Source: Pelecanus crispus (taxonomy: Eukaryota > Chordata > Aves > Pelecaniformes > Pelecanidae). Taken from it: a DNA stretch of 64,000 bases. Shown here piece after piece: positions 20,672-32,781 of this stretch (its first letter is position 1; every line of letters begins with the position of its first letter). The stretch covers positions 21,039,862-21,103,861 of the forward strand of contig NC_134675.1 of assembly GCF_030463565.1 (NCBI RefSeq), in the 5' to 3' direction. The position numbers and the translations under genes are program-made. A model generated the notes under the pieces. It worked only from the letters and a program-made list of their open reading frames with translations, was not told the DNA's origin and did no database searches.

Positions 20672-21828
20672 TGTATTGGGTTTGCGTGGCAAGGTTTGGT
20701 AGCAGGGGGGGCTACAGGGGTGGCTTCTGTGAGAAGATGCTAGAAGCTTCCCCCATGCCTGACAGAGCCAATGCCAGCCAGCTCCAAGACAGACCCACCG
20801 CTGGCCAAGGCCGAGCCAGTCAGTGACAGTGGCAGTGCCTCTCTGATAACATATTTAAGAAGGGGAAACAAATAAAAAACCAAAGGGGACACAAAGTGCA
20901 GCTGGAGTGAGGAGTGAGAATATGTGAGAGGAACGACTCTGCAGACACCAAGGTCAGTGAAGAAGGAGGGGGAGGAGGTGCTCCAGGAACCAGAGCAGAG
21001 ATTCCCCTGCAGCCAGTGCTAAAGACCATGGTGAGGCAGGCTGTCCCCCTGCAGCCCATGGAGGTTAATGGTGGGGCAGATATCCACCTGCAGCCCATGG
21101 AGGACCCCACACTAGAGCAGATGGATGCCCGAAGGAGGCTGTGACCCCGTGGGATGTCCGTGCTGGAGCAGGCTCCTGGCAGGACCTGTGGACCCATGGA
21201 GAGAGAGGAGCCCATGCTGGAGCGGGTTTGCTGGCAGGACTTGTGACCCTGTGGGGGACCCACGCTGGAGCGGTCTGCTTCTGAAGGACTGCACCCCGTG
21301 GAAGGGACCCATGCTGGAGCAGTTCATGAAGAACTGCAGCCCATGGGAAGGACCCACATTGGAGAAGTTCGTGGAGGACTGTCTCCCGTGTGAGGGACCC
21401 CACGCTGGAGCAGGGGAAGAGTGTGAGGAGTCCTCCCCTGAGGAGGAAAGAGCAGCAGAGGCAGTGTGTTATGAACTGACCACGACCCCCATTCCCCATC
21501 CCCCTGTGCTGCTCAGGGGGAGGAGGTAGAGAAAACCAGGAGTGAAGTTGAGCCCTGGAAGAAGGGAGGGTTGGGGGGAAGGTGTTTTAAGATTTGGTTT
21601 TATTTCTCATGACCCTACTCAGTTTTGATTGGCAATAAATTAAACTGATTTTTCCCCAAGTCGAGTCTGTTTTTCCCTGATGGTAATTGCTGAGTGATCT
21701 CTCCCTGTCCTTATCTCAACCCACAAGCTTTTCATTGTATTTTTTTCTCTCCCCTGTCCAGTTGAGGAGGGAAGTGATAGAGTGGCTTTGGTGGGCACCT
21801 GGCATCCAGCCATGGTCAAACCACCACA
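20672..21828 (+). mobile_element. Complete solo LTR (family A) with CAGCC target duplication
   Basis: Starts TGTATTGGGTTTGCG and ends AAACCACCACA, flanked by CAGCC at 20667-20671 and CAGCC at 21829-21833. At 1157 bp it is the reference copy for the other family A pieces at 4393, 17941, 31688, 58228 and 63887. Its central part is built from short related units (CATGGAGGA, CCACGCTGGAGC) that keep several reading frames open without being a gene. The AATAAA of GGCAATAAATTAAAC at about 21633 is a plausible polyadenylation signal. Confidence 0.92.
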
Positions 21829-21833
21829 CAGCC

Positions 21834-22726
21834 TTTGTTTGGATTTGAACCCCAGAAAATTTTTAAAAGGGATAAATTTGTTATGGAGCTTTAATATTGA
21901 CTTGTGCTGCATAGCTCTAATTAAGTATTCCCAGAAATGCACTAAAATGGCATTGTGTTTACTGTGTTCCTGGGTTTGGTTGTTGGCTTTTTTATGGGGG
22001 AAAAAAAGTGGCTGTTATTTTCCACTCGCCTAAAAGCTCTTTTATGATTATAATTCATATTATTCGGGCTCATGCTGATCATACAGTAAATAATGCTCAG
22101 TTGCCTCTGATTACAAAGATGAAAAACCTCTTCTGGCAATTAAGTGTTTTATTAGCACTGCTATAAAATACAAGAAGAGCACTTGCTAATTCCCTAATGC
22201 CTTGGGATACCACAAAATCTAAGATTCTTCACCATGTTTACCAGATTTAAATATTGCAGTGTTGGACAGGAGGGAGGAGTGGCTTACTGGGAAAATGAAT
22301 GTTTCGTGCCGGAACAATTGTATTTATTTCTCTGTAGTGTGGAATAAAGAGACTGAAGCAGCCTGACACATCAATTTTTAAGGGGTGGGAAAAAAACGAT
22401 GACTGTAGTTTGGAATCACAAGACTGGAAAAATATGGGAAGCTAGAAAAAGCCTTTGAAAGCTTGAAAAAAATAATTTTGATTGGGCAGAGATTATAATC
22501 TCTAAATAAATCCCACAAGCTCCAGGCATCTCTTTTCAAATGTCCGGAGGAGGGTTTTCTGGACTTTGGTGTGAATATCCAAGGCAGTTTACAGCTTCAG
22601 TAACGTTTCTGTCCAGCACTTTTGTCCTCGATAGAGACAAACCCCCAAAAGACCTAATCGTGTCCTCTCTTTCTAACCACTGTGACAGCCTTTCCATAGG
22701 TGATGTTGAATATTTAGGTATGGAGA
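21834..22726. other. Unique non-coding interval
   Basis: No gene or mobile element recognised between the two solo LTRs. Confidence 0.5.
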
Positions 22727-23112
22727 TGTCCTCGTTTCGGCTGGGATAATTTTCTTCCTAGTAGCTGGCATAGTGCTGTGTTTTGGATTTAGTATGAGAA
22801 TGATGTTGATAACACACTGATGTTTCAGTTGTTGCTAAGTACTGCTCGGGAACTGGCTGGGTATCGGTCAGCGGGTGGTGAGCAATTGCATTGTGCATCA
22901 CTTGCTTTGTATATCATTATTACTATTATTATATTGTTGTTGTTATTATCATTACTGTTTTACTTTATTTCAATTATTAAACTGTTCTTCTCTCAACCCA
23001 GGAGTGTTTCTCACTCTTACTCCTCCGATTCTCTCCCCCATCCCACCGGGGCAGGGGGAGTGAGCGAGCAGCTGCGTGGTGCTTAGTTGCTGGCTGGGGC
23101 TAAACCACGACA
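22727..23112 (+). mobile_element. Solo LTR (family C) with GGAGA target duplication
   Basis: Starts TGTCCTCGTTTCGGCTGGG and ends CTAAACCACGACA, flanked by GGAGA at 22722-22726 and 23113-23117. The form is a short (386 bp) avian LTR with an AT-rich centre. A perfect 5-bp duplication fits an ERVL- or class I-like integrase. No internal genes. Confidence 0.93.
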
Positions 23113-23117
23113 GGAGA

Positions 23118-23197
23118 ATATCATAGAATCATAGAATCGTTTAGGTTGGAAAAGACCTTTAAGATCATCCAGTCCAACCATTAACCTAACATTCGAT
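23118..23197 (-). mobile_element. CR1 3' tail fragment
   Basis: ATCATAGAATCATAGAATC followed by TTTAGGTTGGAAAAGACC is the reverse complement of the CR1 3' end. Only about 80 bp remain, immediately after the LTR's target duplication. Confidence 0.9.
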
Positions 23198-23510
23198 CTG
23201 TCCATTTTTCTTTCACGCTGGGCCCTTTTAATTTGGGACTTGTCATGATGCAGAAAAAGTGACCAAAGAGTCCTTTGATAGACAGTTTGGCTTTCATAAG
23301 TACAGGATACAAATCTTCTGACAAAGGGAATATTTTTCCTGGTTTCTTTGTTCTGCCCCAGTTGTGTACAGTAAACTAAAGCACCTGCAGGGAGGCTACA
23401 CTTACAGTTTAATATCTAATCTAGAGTGAAGTGCAATGTTTGTCTGGTGCTTGTGTTTCCAGTTTTAGGCCATAAGCCTCTCCAATTTAAGAGAAAAAAG
23501 TCCGTGGGTT

Positions 23511-23559
23511 CAGAACTGATGAGGCAAAGAACAGAACTGATGAGGCAAAGAACAGAACT
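23511..23559 (+). repeat. 21-bp tandem duplication
   Basis: CAGAACTGATGAGGCAAAGAA occurs twice in direct succession (23511-23531, 23532-23552) followed by a partial third unit. Confidence 0.9.
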
Positions 23560-24458
23560 TCTGAGCTCAGTCCGGGACTTTATCTAGACTAATTATATGC
23601 AATTGAGGAACAAATAATCCTTAAAAAAAATCATCAATGGATGCAACAAAGAAAAGAAATCTGTAAGCAGTAAAGACAGACTTTACAAAACAGTAAAGAT
23701 CTAATACAGCTAAGTTTACTGTCTGATGTCCCTTTTTTTATGTTGTTATCCATTTAACCAAGTTTTCCTAACAACATTTATTAAGAAATGGAGGTCTGAA
23801 GTGCTTAATATTTTCAGCTTCCCATAAAGAGGAATAAAAAAATGAGGATCCTATAATTGCCTGCATTTGCATTGTTCTAGTTAAACAAAGGAAGCTATGC
23901 TTATTTATGCTAGTTGATCATTTGAGCCATAGCTCAAATGGTCCTGCTCCCAGTGCGAGATCCTGAAAGAATCGTGTATACCCAAAGTAGGAGTAAAGTT
24001 GAATTCAACTTGTAGCTGTAAAAGGGCTCATACAGGATTCCTCTCAGGGCCAGAGATCAGATGTAAATTACAATGAGTTTCTCCTGCAAGAAGCTGCAGT
24101 CTTGGTTTTCTCATCAGTAAAATGGGATGATGACAAGAGTGCTATTTGTTTGTGATGGATGGAAATATGAATACTGTATTTTTATTAAGATATAGATCAC
24201 TTGACTAATCACATTTTTTTTCTTCTAATATACTATAAGACTGGATTTATGGGTACCTAGTGAATTAGCAACCTCTGTAACAAATATTCATGTTCCTTCC
24301 CTTTTAGCTGCAATGGTTACAATTGTGGTGTTTATATGTATAAAAACCAAACATATCTTATGCACTTGCCAGAGATATGCTTATTTCAAAATGTAAAACC
24401 AGAGTACTTCACCTAGATCAGCAGCAGGTTCTTTGGGAGTAACGAATTAAACTGCCAT

Positions 24459-24499
24459 AGTACTTGCCTGGCCTAGTACTTGTCTGGCCAAGTACTTGC
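24459..24499 (+). repeat. 16-bp tandem repeat
   Basis: AGTACTTGYCTGGCCW occurs at 24459-24474 and 24475-24490, then a partial third unit AGTACTTGC. Confidence 0.85.
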
Positions 24500-26432
24500 G
24501 GATGCTCCAGGAGTAAGTTAAACGTGCAGAAGCAGGGCTTCTTGCTCCCACTAAGCATTTCAAACATCTGTCCCCGGTGTTGAAAGCTCTGTGCTGTGTC
24601 ATCTGTTGAATAGCAGATCATTTGCAGGGTTGTACGTCATGGATTTAGCTGATGCCAGTTTTGATAATCTCTTTATTCCCTGCATGCCTGCCATGATCTG
24701 AGTTCTGCTGATACAGGATTTCTGTCATTCATAACTTCCATCTCAAGATACAGAATGTGGCTTTAGGACTCATAGTGCTATTTACTTTCCTGTTTTGAAA
24801 TTCATTCCCACCTCATGAAGTTAAACCTTGACAATTGTTTTGATATTCAAGCGCTTCATTCTGGCAAAGGTTTATTGTTATTGCTTACTCTGTGGTGAGT
24901 GGAAACAGGTTTCTGAATCTCATCATGGGACTGGGATTCAGGAATGCCTAACTTTTAATCCCAGATGCCACAAATGCTATCCTTGGCTTGGGCATGGCAT
25001 GTCACATTACATAAATTCGACAGCTTCATGAGCATTTTAATGAACAGATTTGCCATTTTGAATAGAATTTGTTTGTCTATTAGGCAATAAATGTCACTTT
25101 TATGATAACATAGCTCCAGTCCTCTGAGGGAGGACTTGAGCTCCAAATTCACATGCTTGTTAAATGTTTTGATTATTCTCCTTGGATGGAGCCCTGAGAT
25201 GTACAAGGTCATGTTTTTAATAAAGACTATTCATTTTACAACCCCGTTTAAAGTCTTTGTATGTTCTTAACTGGTTTTGTAACCTTTACTGCATTCTTAA
25301 GCAGCCTTTTTTTCAGGCGATGGTTAATCCTGAGCAAAAGGCTCTCATATAAACCAAAATTCTCCTAATTGTCCCCTGGACCAGTGTGCAGCCTTTTCAT
25401 GTGGCTTAGCTGGGTGATTTCCATAGTCTGACCCATTTGGGGAGGGGATCTTCTGACCTAATATATACACTCTTGTCCACAGATGAGACCCTATGGTATA
25501 CATTCCCAGACAACAAAAAGTGTGACTGGGAGGCTGGGGTCAGAACAAAGTTTCTTATACTCGGGTTACAGAGGCATCGATCATATTTATCCTACAGGCT
25601 GCTTCCCAAGCCAGCGTGTGGGTGACCCAAATCCATGACTGTGATTCCTAGGCACCAGAGTAAGGCAAATAATAATGGGTATTAAAATGTGGCAGAGATG
25701 TGGCTATTATCTACAGTCTGAACACTGCAAGTTCAAGAAATTCAGGCCTATTCTTTGGATGTCCTGAAGCAATGTGCTAGGGTTCTGTACTTTCTGAAAG
25801 ACTGGCCCACTGCTACATGTTGAAAGACTCACTGCTGCAAAGTATTAGAAGACCTTTGCATTTGCCAGTTACCCTAAAATTGCTTTTAAAGAAAGATAAG
25901 TTAAAATAAAATAATTAATTTCTCTGACAGAATCCAAAGTGCCAAAGGTTATAGAAGCAAGTGAGCAGCAATGAAAATAAAATAAAGTCCATCTACCTAC
26001 TGGATTACATCCAAAAGTCTCTTTTTCTTGATATTGTCCAGATGATAACCGGATATGATGCTTTACACCTTCGTGACTGAGTTTGTGGTTCTTTGGTGAG
26101 TCCTAATGCATCTTTTTTTCCTTTCACAGGTGTTGTGGATTTGGGAGATCATGCTTTTTTCGTAACAATTCGGATTTATTCTGTGTGCCTGTAGCAATGC
26201 CTTAGCCCTTAACCAGGGTAAAGTTTCAGACTTCCAGACTATTTTCTGCCCCTTCCAGGGAAATGTTACTGACTTTTTGCCATGGATATGTGTGGTTATC
26301 ACCTGCCCAGACAGTAGAGTCAGCTAACAGTTACTCTCGTGCTGAGCTAATGGTTAACTTGTTGCAAGGCAGAAAACTTTTTTCCCAGACTGTGGCAGCA
26401 TTCAAATGCCAGAATAAAGCCTTTTATATTTT

Positions 26433-27017
26433 TGTGGTGTGTTAACCTTGGTTGGCCACCAGGTGCCTACCAAGCTGCTCTATCACTCCTCTCCTCAGTG
26501 GGACAGGGGGAAGAAAGTAAGATGAAAAACTCGTGGGTCGAGATAAAGGCAGTTTAATAAAGAAAAGGAAAGGCCGTGTGTGCAAAAGCAAAGGAAACAA
26601 AAAGATTTATCCTCTACTTCCCATCAGCAGGTGATGTCCAGCCACTTCCTGGGAAGTAGGGCCTCAGTACATATAGCGGTTGCTTCGGAAGACAAACGCC
26701 TTAATAACAAATGCCCCCTCCTCCTTTCTCTTAGCTTTTATTGCTGAGCATGATGTCATATGGTATGGAGTATCCTTTTGGTCAGTTGGGGTCAGCTGTC
26801 CTGGCTCTGTCCCCGCCCAACCTCTTGCCCACCCCCAGCCTACTGGCCTTTGGGGGCAAGGGTGTTGGAGAGACAGCCTTGATGCTGTGCCAGCACTGCT
26901 CAGCAGTAGCCAAAACATTGGTGTGTTATCAACACCTTTCTAGCTACAACTACAAAGCACAGCACTATGAGGGCTGCTATGGGGAGAGTTAACTCCATCC
27001 CAGCCAGGCCCAATACA
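26433..27017 (-). mobile_element. Full-length LTR family B, minus strand
   Basis: On the minus strand it starts TGTATTGGGCCTGGCTGGG (27017) and ends AACACACCACA (26433). At 585 bp it has both termini. The 5 bases on each side (ATTTT, GTATC) do not match, so either the element is recombined or more ERV sequence lies on one side. The TTTATT at about 26553 on the plus strand is the AATAAA signal of the minus-strand LTR. Confidence 0.85.
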
Positions 27018-28262
27018 GTATCAGTGGTACCTATAATACTGCCATGCAGATTATCTCCCATACTGGCACAGTGACGTTTTAGGGGATCACTGCGATAGGG
27101 CTCCATCCACCTGATTTTTACACTGGCCCTAAGCTCTTGAATAGGGTCACAGATCACATGCTCCTGAAATCTGCATAATGTCAAACCACAATGTTTTTGA
27201 GTACTTCTAATTTAATTTCTGGTTTGAAAACAGTGAGAAGGAGAGACAATGCAGGGTTCTTTCTGGAGCTCAATAAGAAATGTCCAACAACAACTGGCTT
27301 AATAAAATAGTTGTTTTAATAAGACAGAATAAAAAGAGGAATATAGGTAGCGAATATATCTTACATCCCTTCAGATGCTGGGAATCCTGTGTTCATGCTG
27401 CATCAGACAGAAACCGGATGAATTTTCCCACAGCATGTTGCGCAGATTCTGTTCATGGAGAGGTTTCCCCTTTTTGGTCCTTCGAGCTATTATAGAGTTT
27501 TCTTACAAGAAAATCAACTGTATTCATCATTTATACTGTCAAACAGGAAGGATGTTCCCATGAGAACTTGTTGCTGCACTTTTAGATAAAGGCGAGGCCA
27601 CACAGGTGGTGCGATTGCCCGTACCAAGTGGGAGCTGCCCGCAGGCTCCTCTGTTAAAATGAGCTGGCTGAGTTTATCCTGTGGCAAAGGGATATGCGCA
27701 GCACAACACAGGCCTGAAGTCCACGCTGTACTTGCACCACAGTGCAGCACAGCACAGCACAGGCCTGGGCCTTCTCAGATTAACTGTACTGCGGATCACG
27801 AACTTCTCAATGTACAATGGTCTTCCCATCAGGATCACTACACAAGGTTGTATCCAAGGAAAGAAAGAGAACACCTCATCTCTCAGAGAGAAAAGAGATT
27901 ATGAAGTGACATTTATATAACAGACTCTCTGTGCTCTCTTGCAGAACCACAGTTGGGTCACATTTGGCAGCAAAGACATGGTTGTATTATATTCCAGATG
28001 TGGGGTGCTGATCACCACTTTTTTGACAGGATTTTTTTCTTACTGTTTCTGGCAACCTATAGTTCACAAATAGCTAATATTTACACATGGCATAACAATT
28101 ATAATTTAACAGTTTAGTCCGTGTCCTCACTAAATTGGGTTTGGGTGGCTATCACCAATGCCGTGCAGTCTAAATTGACTGAAAGAACAACCATTACGCA
28201 TTAACTGTTGCTGTTTCTTATTAAGCTTATTTTGTAGTTATGGTTAGAGCATCATTACACAC
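27018..28262. other. Unidentified interval, possibly ERV-derived
   Basis: No firm identity. The minus-strand stretch just beyond the LTR edge (27018-27184) is open and could be internal retroviral sequence, which would explain the missing target duplication. 27270-27900 has an LTR-like look (TAATAAGACAG near 27320) but no edges I can defend. Confidence 0.35.
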
Positions 28263-28860
28263 ATAGAATCATAGAATGGATTGGGTTGGAAGGGACCTTA
28301 AAGATCATCTAGTCCAACCCCCCTGCCCTGGGCAGGGACATCTTTTACTAGACCAGGTTGCTCAAAGCCCCATCCAACATGACCTTGAACACTTCCAGTG
28401 ATGGGGCATCCACAGCTTCTCTGGGCAACCTGTTCCAGTGCCTCACCACCCTCATCGTTAAGAATTTCTTCCTTATGTCCAATCTAAACTTACCCTCTTT
28501 CAGTTCAAAACCGTTGCCCCTTGTCCTGTCACTACAGGCTCTGGTAAAAAGTCCCTCCATCTTTCTTATAAGCTCTCTTTAAGTATTGAAAAGCAGCAAT
28601 AAGGTCTCCCCAGAGCCTTCTCTTCTCCAGGCTGAACAACCCCAACTCTCTCAGCCTTTCTTCATAGGAGAGGTGTTCCAGCCCTCTGATCATTTTTGTG
28701 GCCCTCCTCTGGACCTGTTCTAACAGTTCCATGTCTTTCTGGTGCTGAGGGCTGCAGAGCTGGATGCAATACTCCAGGTGGGGTCTCCTGAGAGCAGAGT
28801 AGAGGGGAAGAATCACCTCCCTCGGCCTGCTGGCCATGCTTTTTTTTTATGCAGCCCAGG
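28263..28860 (-). mobile_element. CR1 3' fragment, minus strand
   Basis: Runs from the CR1 3' end (AGAATCATAGAATGG, 28265) into the ORF2 C-terminal region, with the frame open from 28837 to 28532 ([19 protein letters not shown]) and resuming in another frame to 28348. Truncated near 28860 next to a T8 run. Confidence 0.92.
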
Positions 28861-28924
28861 ATTCATACTGTGGTGCAAGAGGCCTGTAATTGTTTATGTA
28901 TTGATAAATTCTGGGATCTTGATT

Positions 28925-29680
28925 AGCTAATCTGCTGACGACACAAAACTGGGAGTGGCTGATACGCCAGAGGGTCGTGCTGCCATGCAGAAGGACCTTG
29001 ACAGACTGGAGAAATGAGCTGGTAGACAGCAGGTTGAACATGAGCCAGCAGTGTGCCCTTGCAGCAAAGGCGGCTAATAGTATCCAGGGCTGCATTAGGA
29101 GGAGTGTTGCCAGGGAGGTGATCCTTCCCCTCTACTCAGCACTGGTGAGGCCACACCTGGAGTCCTGTGTCCAGTTCTGGGCTCCCCAGTACAAGAGAGA
29201 CATGGACATACTGGAGGGAATCCAGTGCAGGGCCGCAAAGATGATGAAGGGACTGGAGCATCTCTCATATGAGGAAAGGCTGAGAGAGCTGGGACTTTTT
29301 AGCCTGGAGAAAAGAAGGCTCGGCAGGGGGCAGGAATCTCATCAATGTATATAAATACCTGAAGGGAAGGTACAAAGAAGATGGAGCCAGGCTCTTGTCA
29401 GCGGTGCCCAGTGACGGGACCAGAGGCAACTGGCACAAATTGAAACACAGGAGGTTCTTGTCTGCTCATAAGGAAAGACTTTTTTACTGTGAGGGTGACT
29501 GAGCACTGGGACAGGTTGCCCAGGGAGGTTGTGGAGTCTCCCTCCTTGGAGATGTTCAAAAGCCATCTGGACATGGTCCTGGGCAACTGGCTCTAGGTGG
29601 CCCTGCTGGAGCAGGGGTGTTGGACCAGATGACCTCCAGAGGTCCCTTCCAACCTCAACCAGTCTGTTACTCTGTGATAA
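28925..29680 (+). mobile_element. CR1 3' fragment, plus strand, internally deleted
   Basis: Plus-strand CR1 starting in the reverse-transcriptase region (CTGCTGACGACACAAAACTGG) and ending ACCTCAACCAGTCTGTTACTCTG. Relative to the copy at 54790-56768 it lacks the stretch between AGAAATGAGCTG and GTAGACAGCAGG (junction near 29019). From 29028 onward the two copies are nearly identical. It sits head-to-head with the minus-strand CR1 at 28263-28860. Confidence 0.9.
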
Positions 29681-31687
29681 CTTCATCCCAGCCAGACCCA
29701 GTACAATTCTTATTAAAGACTAATCTTTCATTAATGGTTGGAAGTTCATATAAGCCTCTCATGTATGGCAGCACTGCACAATTGAATGAATAAACTATTA
29801 GCGTATAATGCTAAGCAAGAGGGAAATATCTCTTCTGAAACATCAGTGATACAAAATTGTGAGGGCCTTGAGTGCCAGGGGGAAGTTGTTCTATAATGAC
29901 AATAGCAAATGCGTTTATTTATCCATGTTGTCATTTGTTGCACTCACCCAGCAGTAACTGTGTTGAAAGATGAAATGGGAACAATAGTTTAATGCTTGGT
30001 AGGTATGACAAAAGTTGCTGGGAGCTTAAAGATTAAAAATAGATTATGTTGAAAATCTGATCAATCACATTGCATTGCATTTGCCAAACTACTGAGCAAA
30101 GGTGTAGCAAAATTGTGGCTTCAATCAGATACTTCTAGGTATTTGTAATATAAAAAGTACTATTTCACTAAAACCCTTTTATTGATAAAGTGTCTAGCAC
30201 TTCTTGTTAGCCTTCAGGCAGCGGTAGCAAATCTACATTAGGAAGAAAGAGACACAAAACTGAACTTGGTGGGCATTATAATACTAATTTTCATTTTCAG
30301 TCAAATGCTTTATATGTTATAAGTGATTGTTTCAAATACATTTCATAAACATTTTTGAACTCACTTGTTTTGTTTCTAGGACAGGATTCCCTGGCTTTGT
30401 GCATTGCATGATATATTGAAGATGTAAGAGAACATCTATCTTTAATGAGTTCTGGCTAAAGACAAAAAAAGTTAAGTATTTTCACCATTGCATTCCAAAT
30501 CAGAAATGTATGTAGTAGTATAATATTCTGCAGCTAGCAGAGCCATTATGTTTTCACTAATCTAAGGTATCATAATAACTGCTAAGGGTAAGCTAACCCC
30601 TGAATAATAGTGTAGGGAAAAGTGCTGCAAATGATAGTTCTTTTTCTACTGTCTGTATAAAGATTATTTCAAGGATCCAGTTCAGTAATAAACCTAACAT
30701 TAGCTACTTCCAGATAGCATAACCACAGAATATACTGATAATGACTACAATATAATATTTTCTAATTAGTTTCTGTAAGGTACAGTCCAAAATGATTAGG
30801 CTTTTGGTAATCATGATTGAATCTCTTTAGAAATGTTGATTTTTTAAAAAAATTTAAATCAGCTGATCAACTCATCATTCAACCTTGAATTTATTACATA
30901 TTTCCTAAGTTCAGATAGTCCTACTTCAACTGTTCAGACACAAGCAAAGATAATTCAAAGGAAGTTTTTTGAAACTTGAAAGTAATAGCAAAATATGTAG
31001 CTATAAACTCAAATATTTTATTTTTCACTCTAATTTAGTATGTTATAGTAAACACCTAACAAGCCTTCTCTGTAAAGAGGAATCAGAAGCAAGTTCCAAA
31101 GAGCTCTAGCATGCTCAAAATGCTGAATTTGTGTTATCCATCCTTGGCCACATCTTTTTAGATTATCTCCAATATTAGCTTTCCTCTTGATGTTTCAGTA
31201 GGGCGAGAGACAGAAGAATAGATTTTGTGAGTTTCATGTGACAGGAATATGCTGAACTGCTGGGACTCAGCCCTTGGGGGAATTTGATTCCTATTCAGAA
31301 GTGTCTAGGATTTGAAAGACAGATAGAAAAGGGGGAAGACTGACTGACAATATACCTACTGAAAGCCATGGAAATTGGCACTTGACACAGCTAGCTAGAG
31401 CTATGACTCATCCATGATGTTTCTCTGGTCACAATTACATTTCTGTAATGCTTCATTTCACCTGTTTGTACCTTTACTGCAAATAGAAAGAGGAGTATTA
31501 CAGCCAGACACTGCCTTTTCCTTTGAGCCTGCTATAAGTGTGCTGTGTTACTTCTTGGATCCTGGGATCCATTTTTGGGGGGTAGATGGAAGGGGAAGCA
31601 AACCACCTATCCTACATACCATCAGCCACTTATCTCCCATAGTGTATGGGGCTACCCTGCTTACATAAATAATCTTAAAATTCTACC
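29681..31687. other. Unique non-coding interval
   Basis: AT-rich sequence without recognised genes, repeats or transposon edges. Confidence 0.5.
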
Positions 31688-32640
31688 AAAACTTCATGTC
31701 TGGCCACCAGGTGCCCACCAAGCCACTTTATCACTCCCACTCCTCAACAGGACAGGAGGAGAAAATAACATGAAAAAAAAGCTCATGGCTCAAGATAAAG
31801 ACAGGGAGATCACTCACCAATTGCTGTCAGGATCAAAACAGACTTGACTTAGGGAAAATTAATTCAAATTATTGCCAATTAAAAATAGAGCAGGACAGCG
31901 AGAAACAAAAACAAAATTGAAACCATCTTCCCCCCACCCCCCTTCTTCCCAGTTCATCTCTGCTGCTCCTTTCTCACATTTTTTTCTCCTGCTCCAGTAT
32001 GAGGTTGCTCCCACGGGAGACAGACCTCTACAAATTGCTCCAATGTGGGTCCTTCCTACGGGCTGCAGTTCTTCACGAACTGCTCCAGCATGGGTCTTTT
32101 CCACAGGGTGCAGTCCTTCAGGAACAGACTGCTCCAGTGTGGATCCCCCATGCCATCGCAGTACCTGATAGAAAAACCTGCTCCAGCATGGGCTCTCCAT
32201 GGGGTCACAGCTTCCTTCAGGGCATATCCACCTGCTCTGGCACAGGTTATCCACAGGCTGCAGTGTGGATATCTGCTCCAACATGGTCCTCCGTGGGCTG
32301 CACGGGGAGAACCTGCTTCACCACTGGTTGCAGGGGAATCTCTGCTCTGGCACCTGGAGCACCTCCTCCCCCTCCTTCTTCTCTGACCTTGGTGTCTGCA
32401 GGGTGGTTTCTCTCACATTTTTTTCTCATTCCTCCCCCTCACAGCTGCTGCACAGCTTTTTTTTTTTTTTTTTAAAACCCTTTCTTAAACATTATCACAC
32501 TGGCACCACCAACTTCACTGATGGGCTCAGCTTTGGCCAGCAGCAGGTCCATCCTGGAGTCAGCTGAAACTGGCTCTGTCCAACATGTTCTCTTCTCACC
32601 GAAGCCATCCCTTCAGCTACTACCAAAACCTTGCCCTGTG
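31688..32640 (-). mobile_element. LTR family A, diverged, minus strand
   Basis: Follows family A in reverse complement from CTGGCCACCAGGTGCCCACC to TACCAAAACCTTGCC, but is more diverged than the 20672 and 58228 copies and lacks both exact termini. Its high-coordinate end lies only a few bases from the inverted repeat that starts at 32648. Confidence 0.85.
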
Positions 32641-32647
32641 TCCTGCT

Positions 32648-32781
32648 GAACAGCAGCAACTGAATATCTTTAGAAACTGATCCATCATCTATAAAATTAT
32701 ATTGATCTGTCTAGAAAATGTCTGCTGAACAGTAGAGTTCTGTTATTAAAGGTATACATTTGACACCTGTTTTCAGAGTTA
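32648..32781 (+). repeat. Inverted repeat, left arm (134 bp)
   Basis: Reverse complement of 33477-33614. I see one substitution (CTGTTCAGC versus CTGTTTAGC) and one 4-base length difference in an AT stretch. The arms are separated by 695 bp. Confidence 0.93.

Larger units (their letters stand above)
23198..26432. other. Unique non-coding interval with two short tandem repeats
   Basis: AT-rich sequence with no recognised gene. It holds small tandem duplications at 23511-23559 and 24459-24499 and a 9-bp-stem hairpin at 23919-23940. Confidence 0.5.

Noticed and set aside
26900-27184. A 94-codon minus-strand open frame ending in a hydrophobic stretch
   Set aside because: Its hydrophobic C-terminal half is translated from the LTR family B edge (27017 downward), so the membrane-like segment is accidental.
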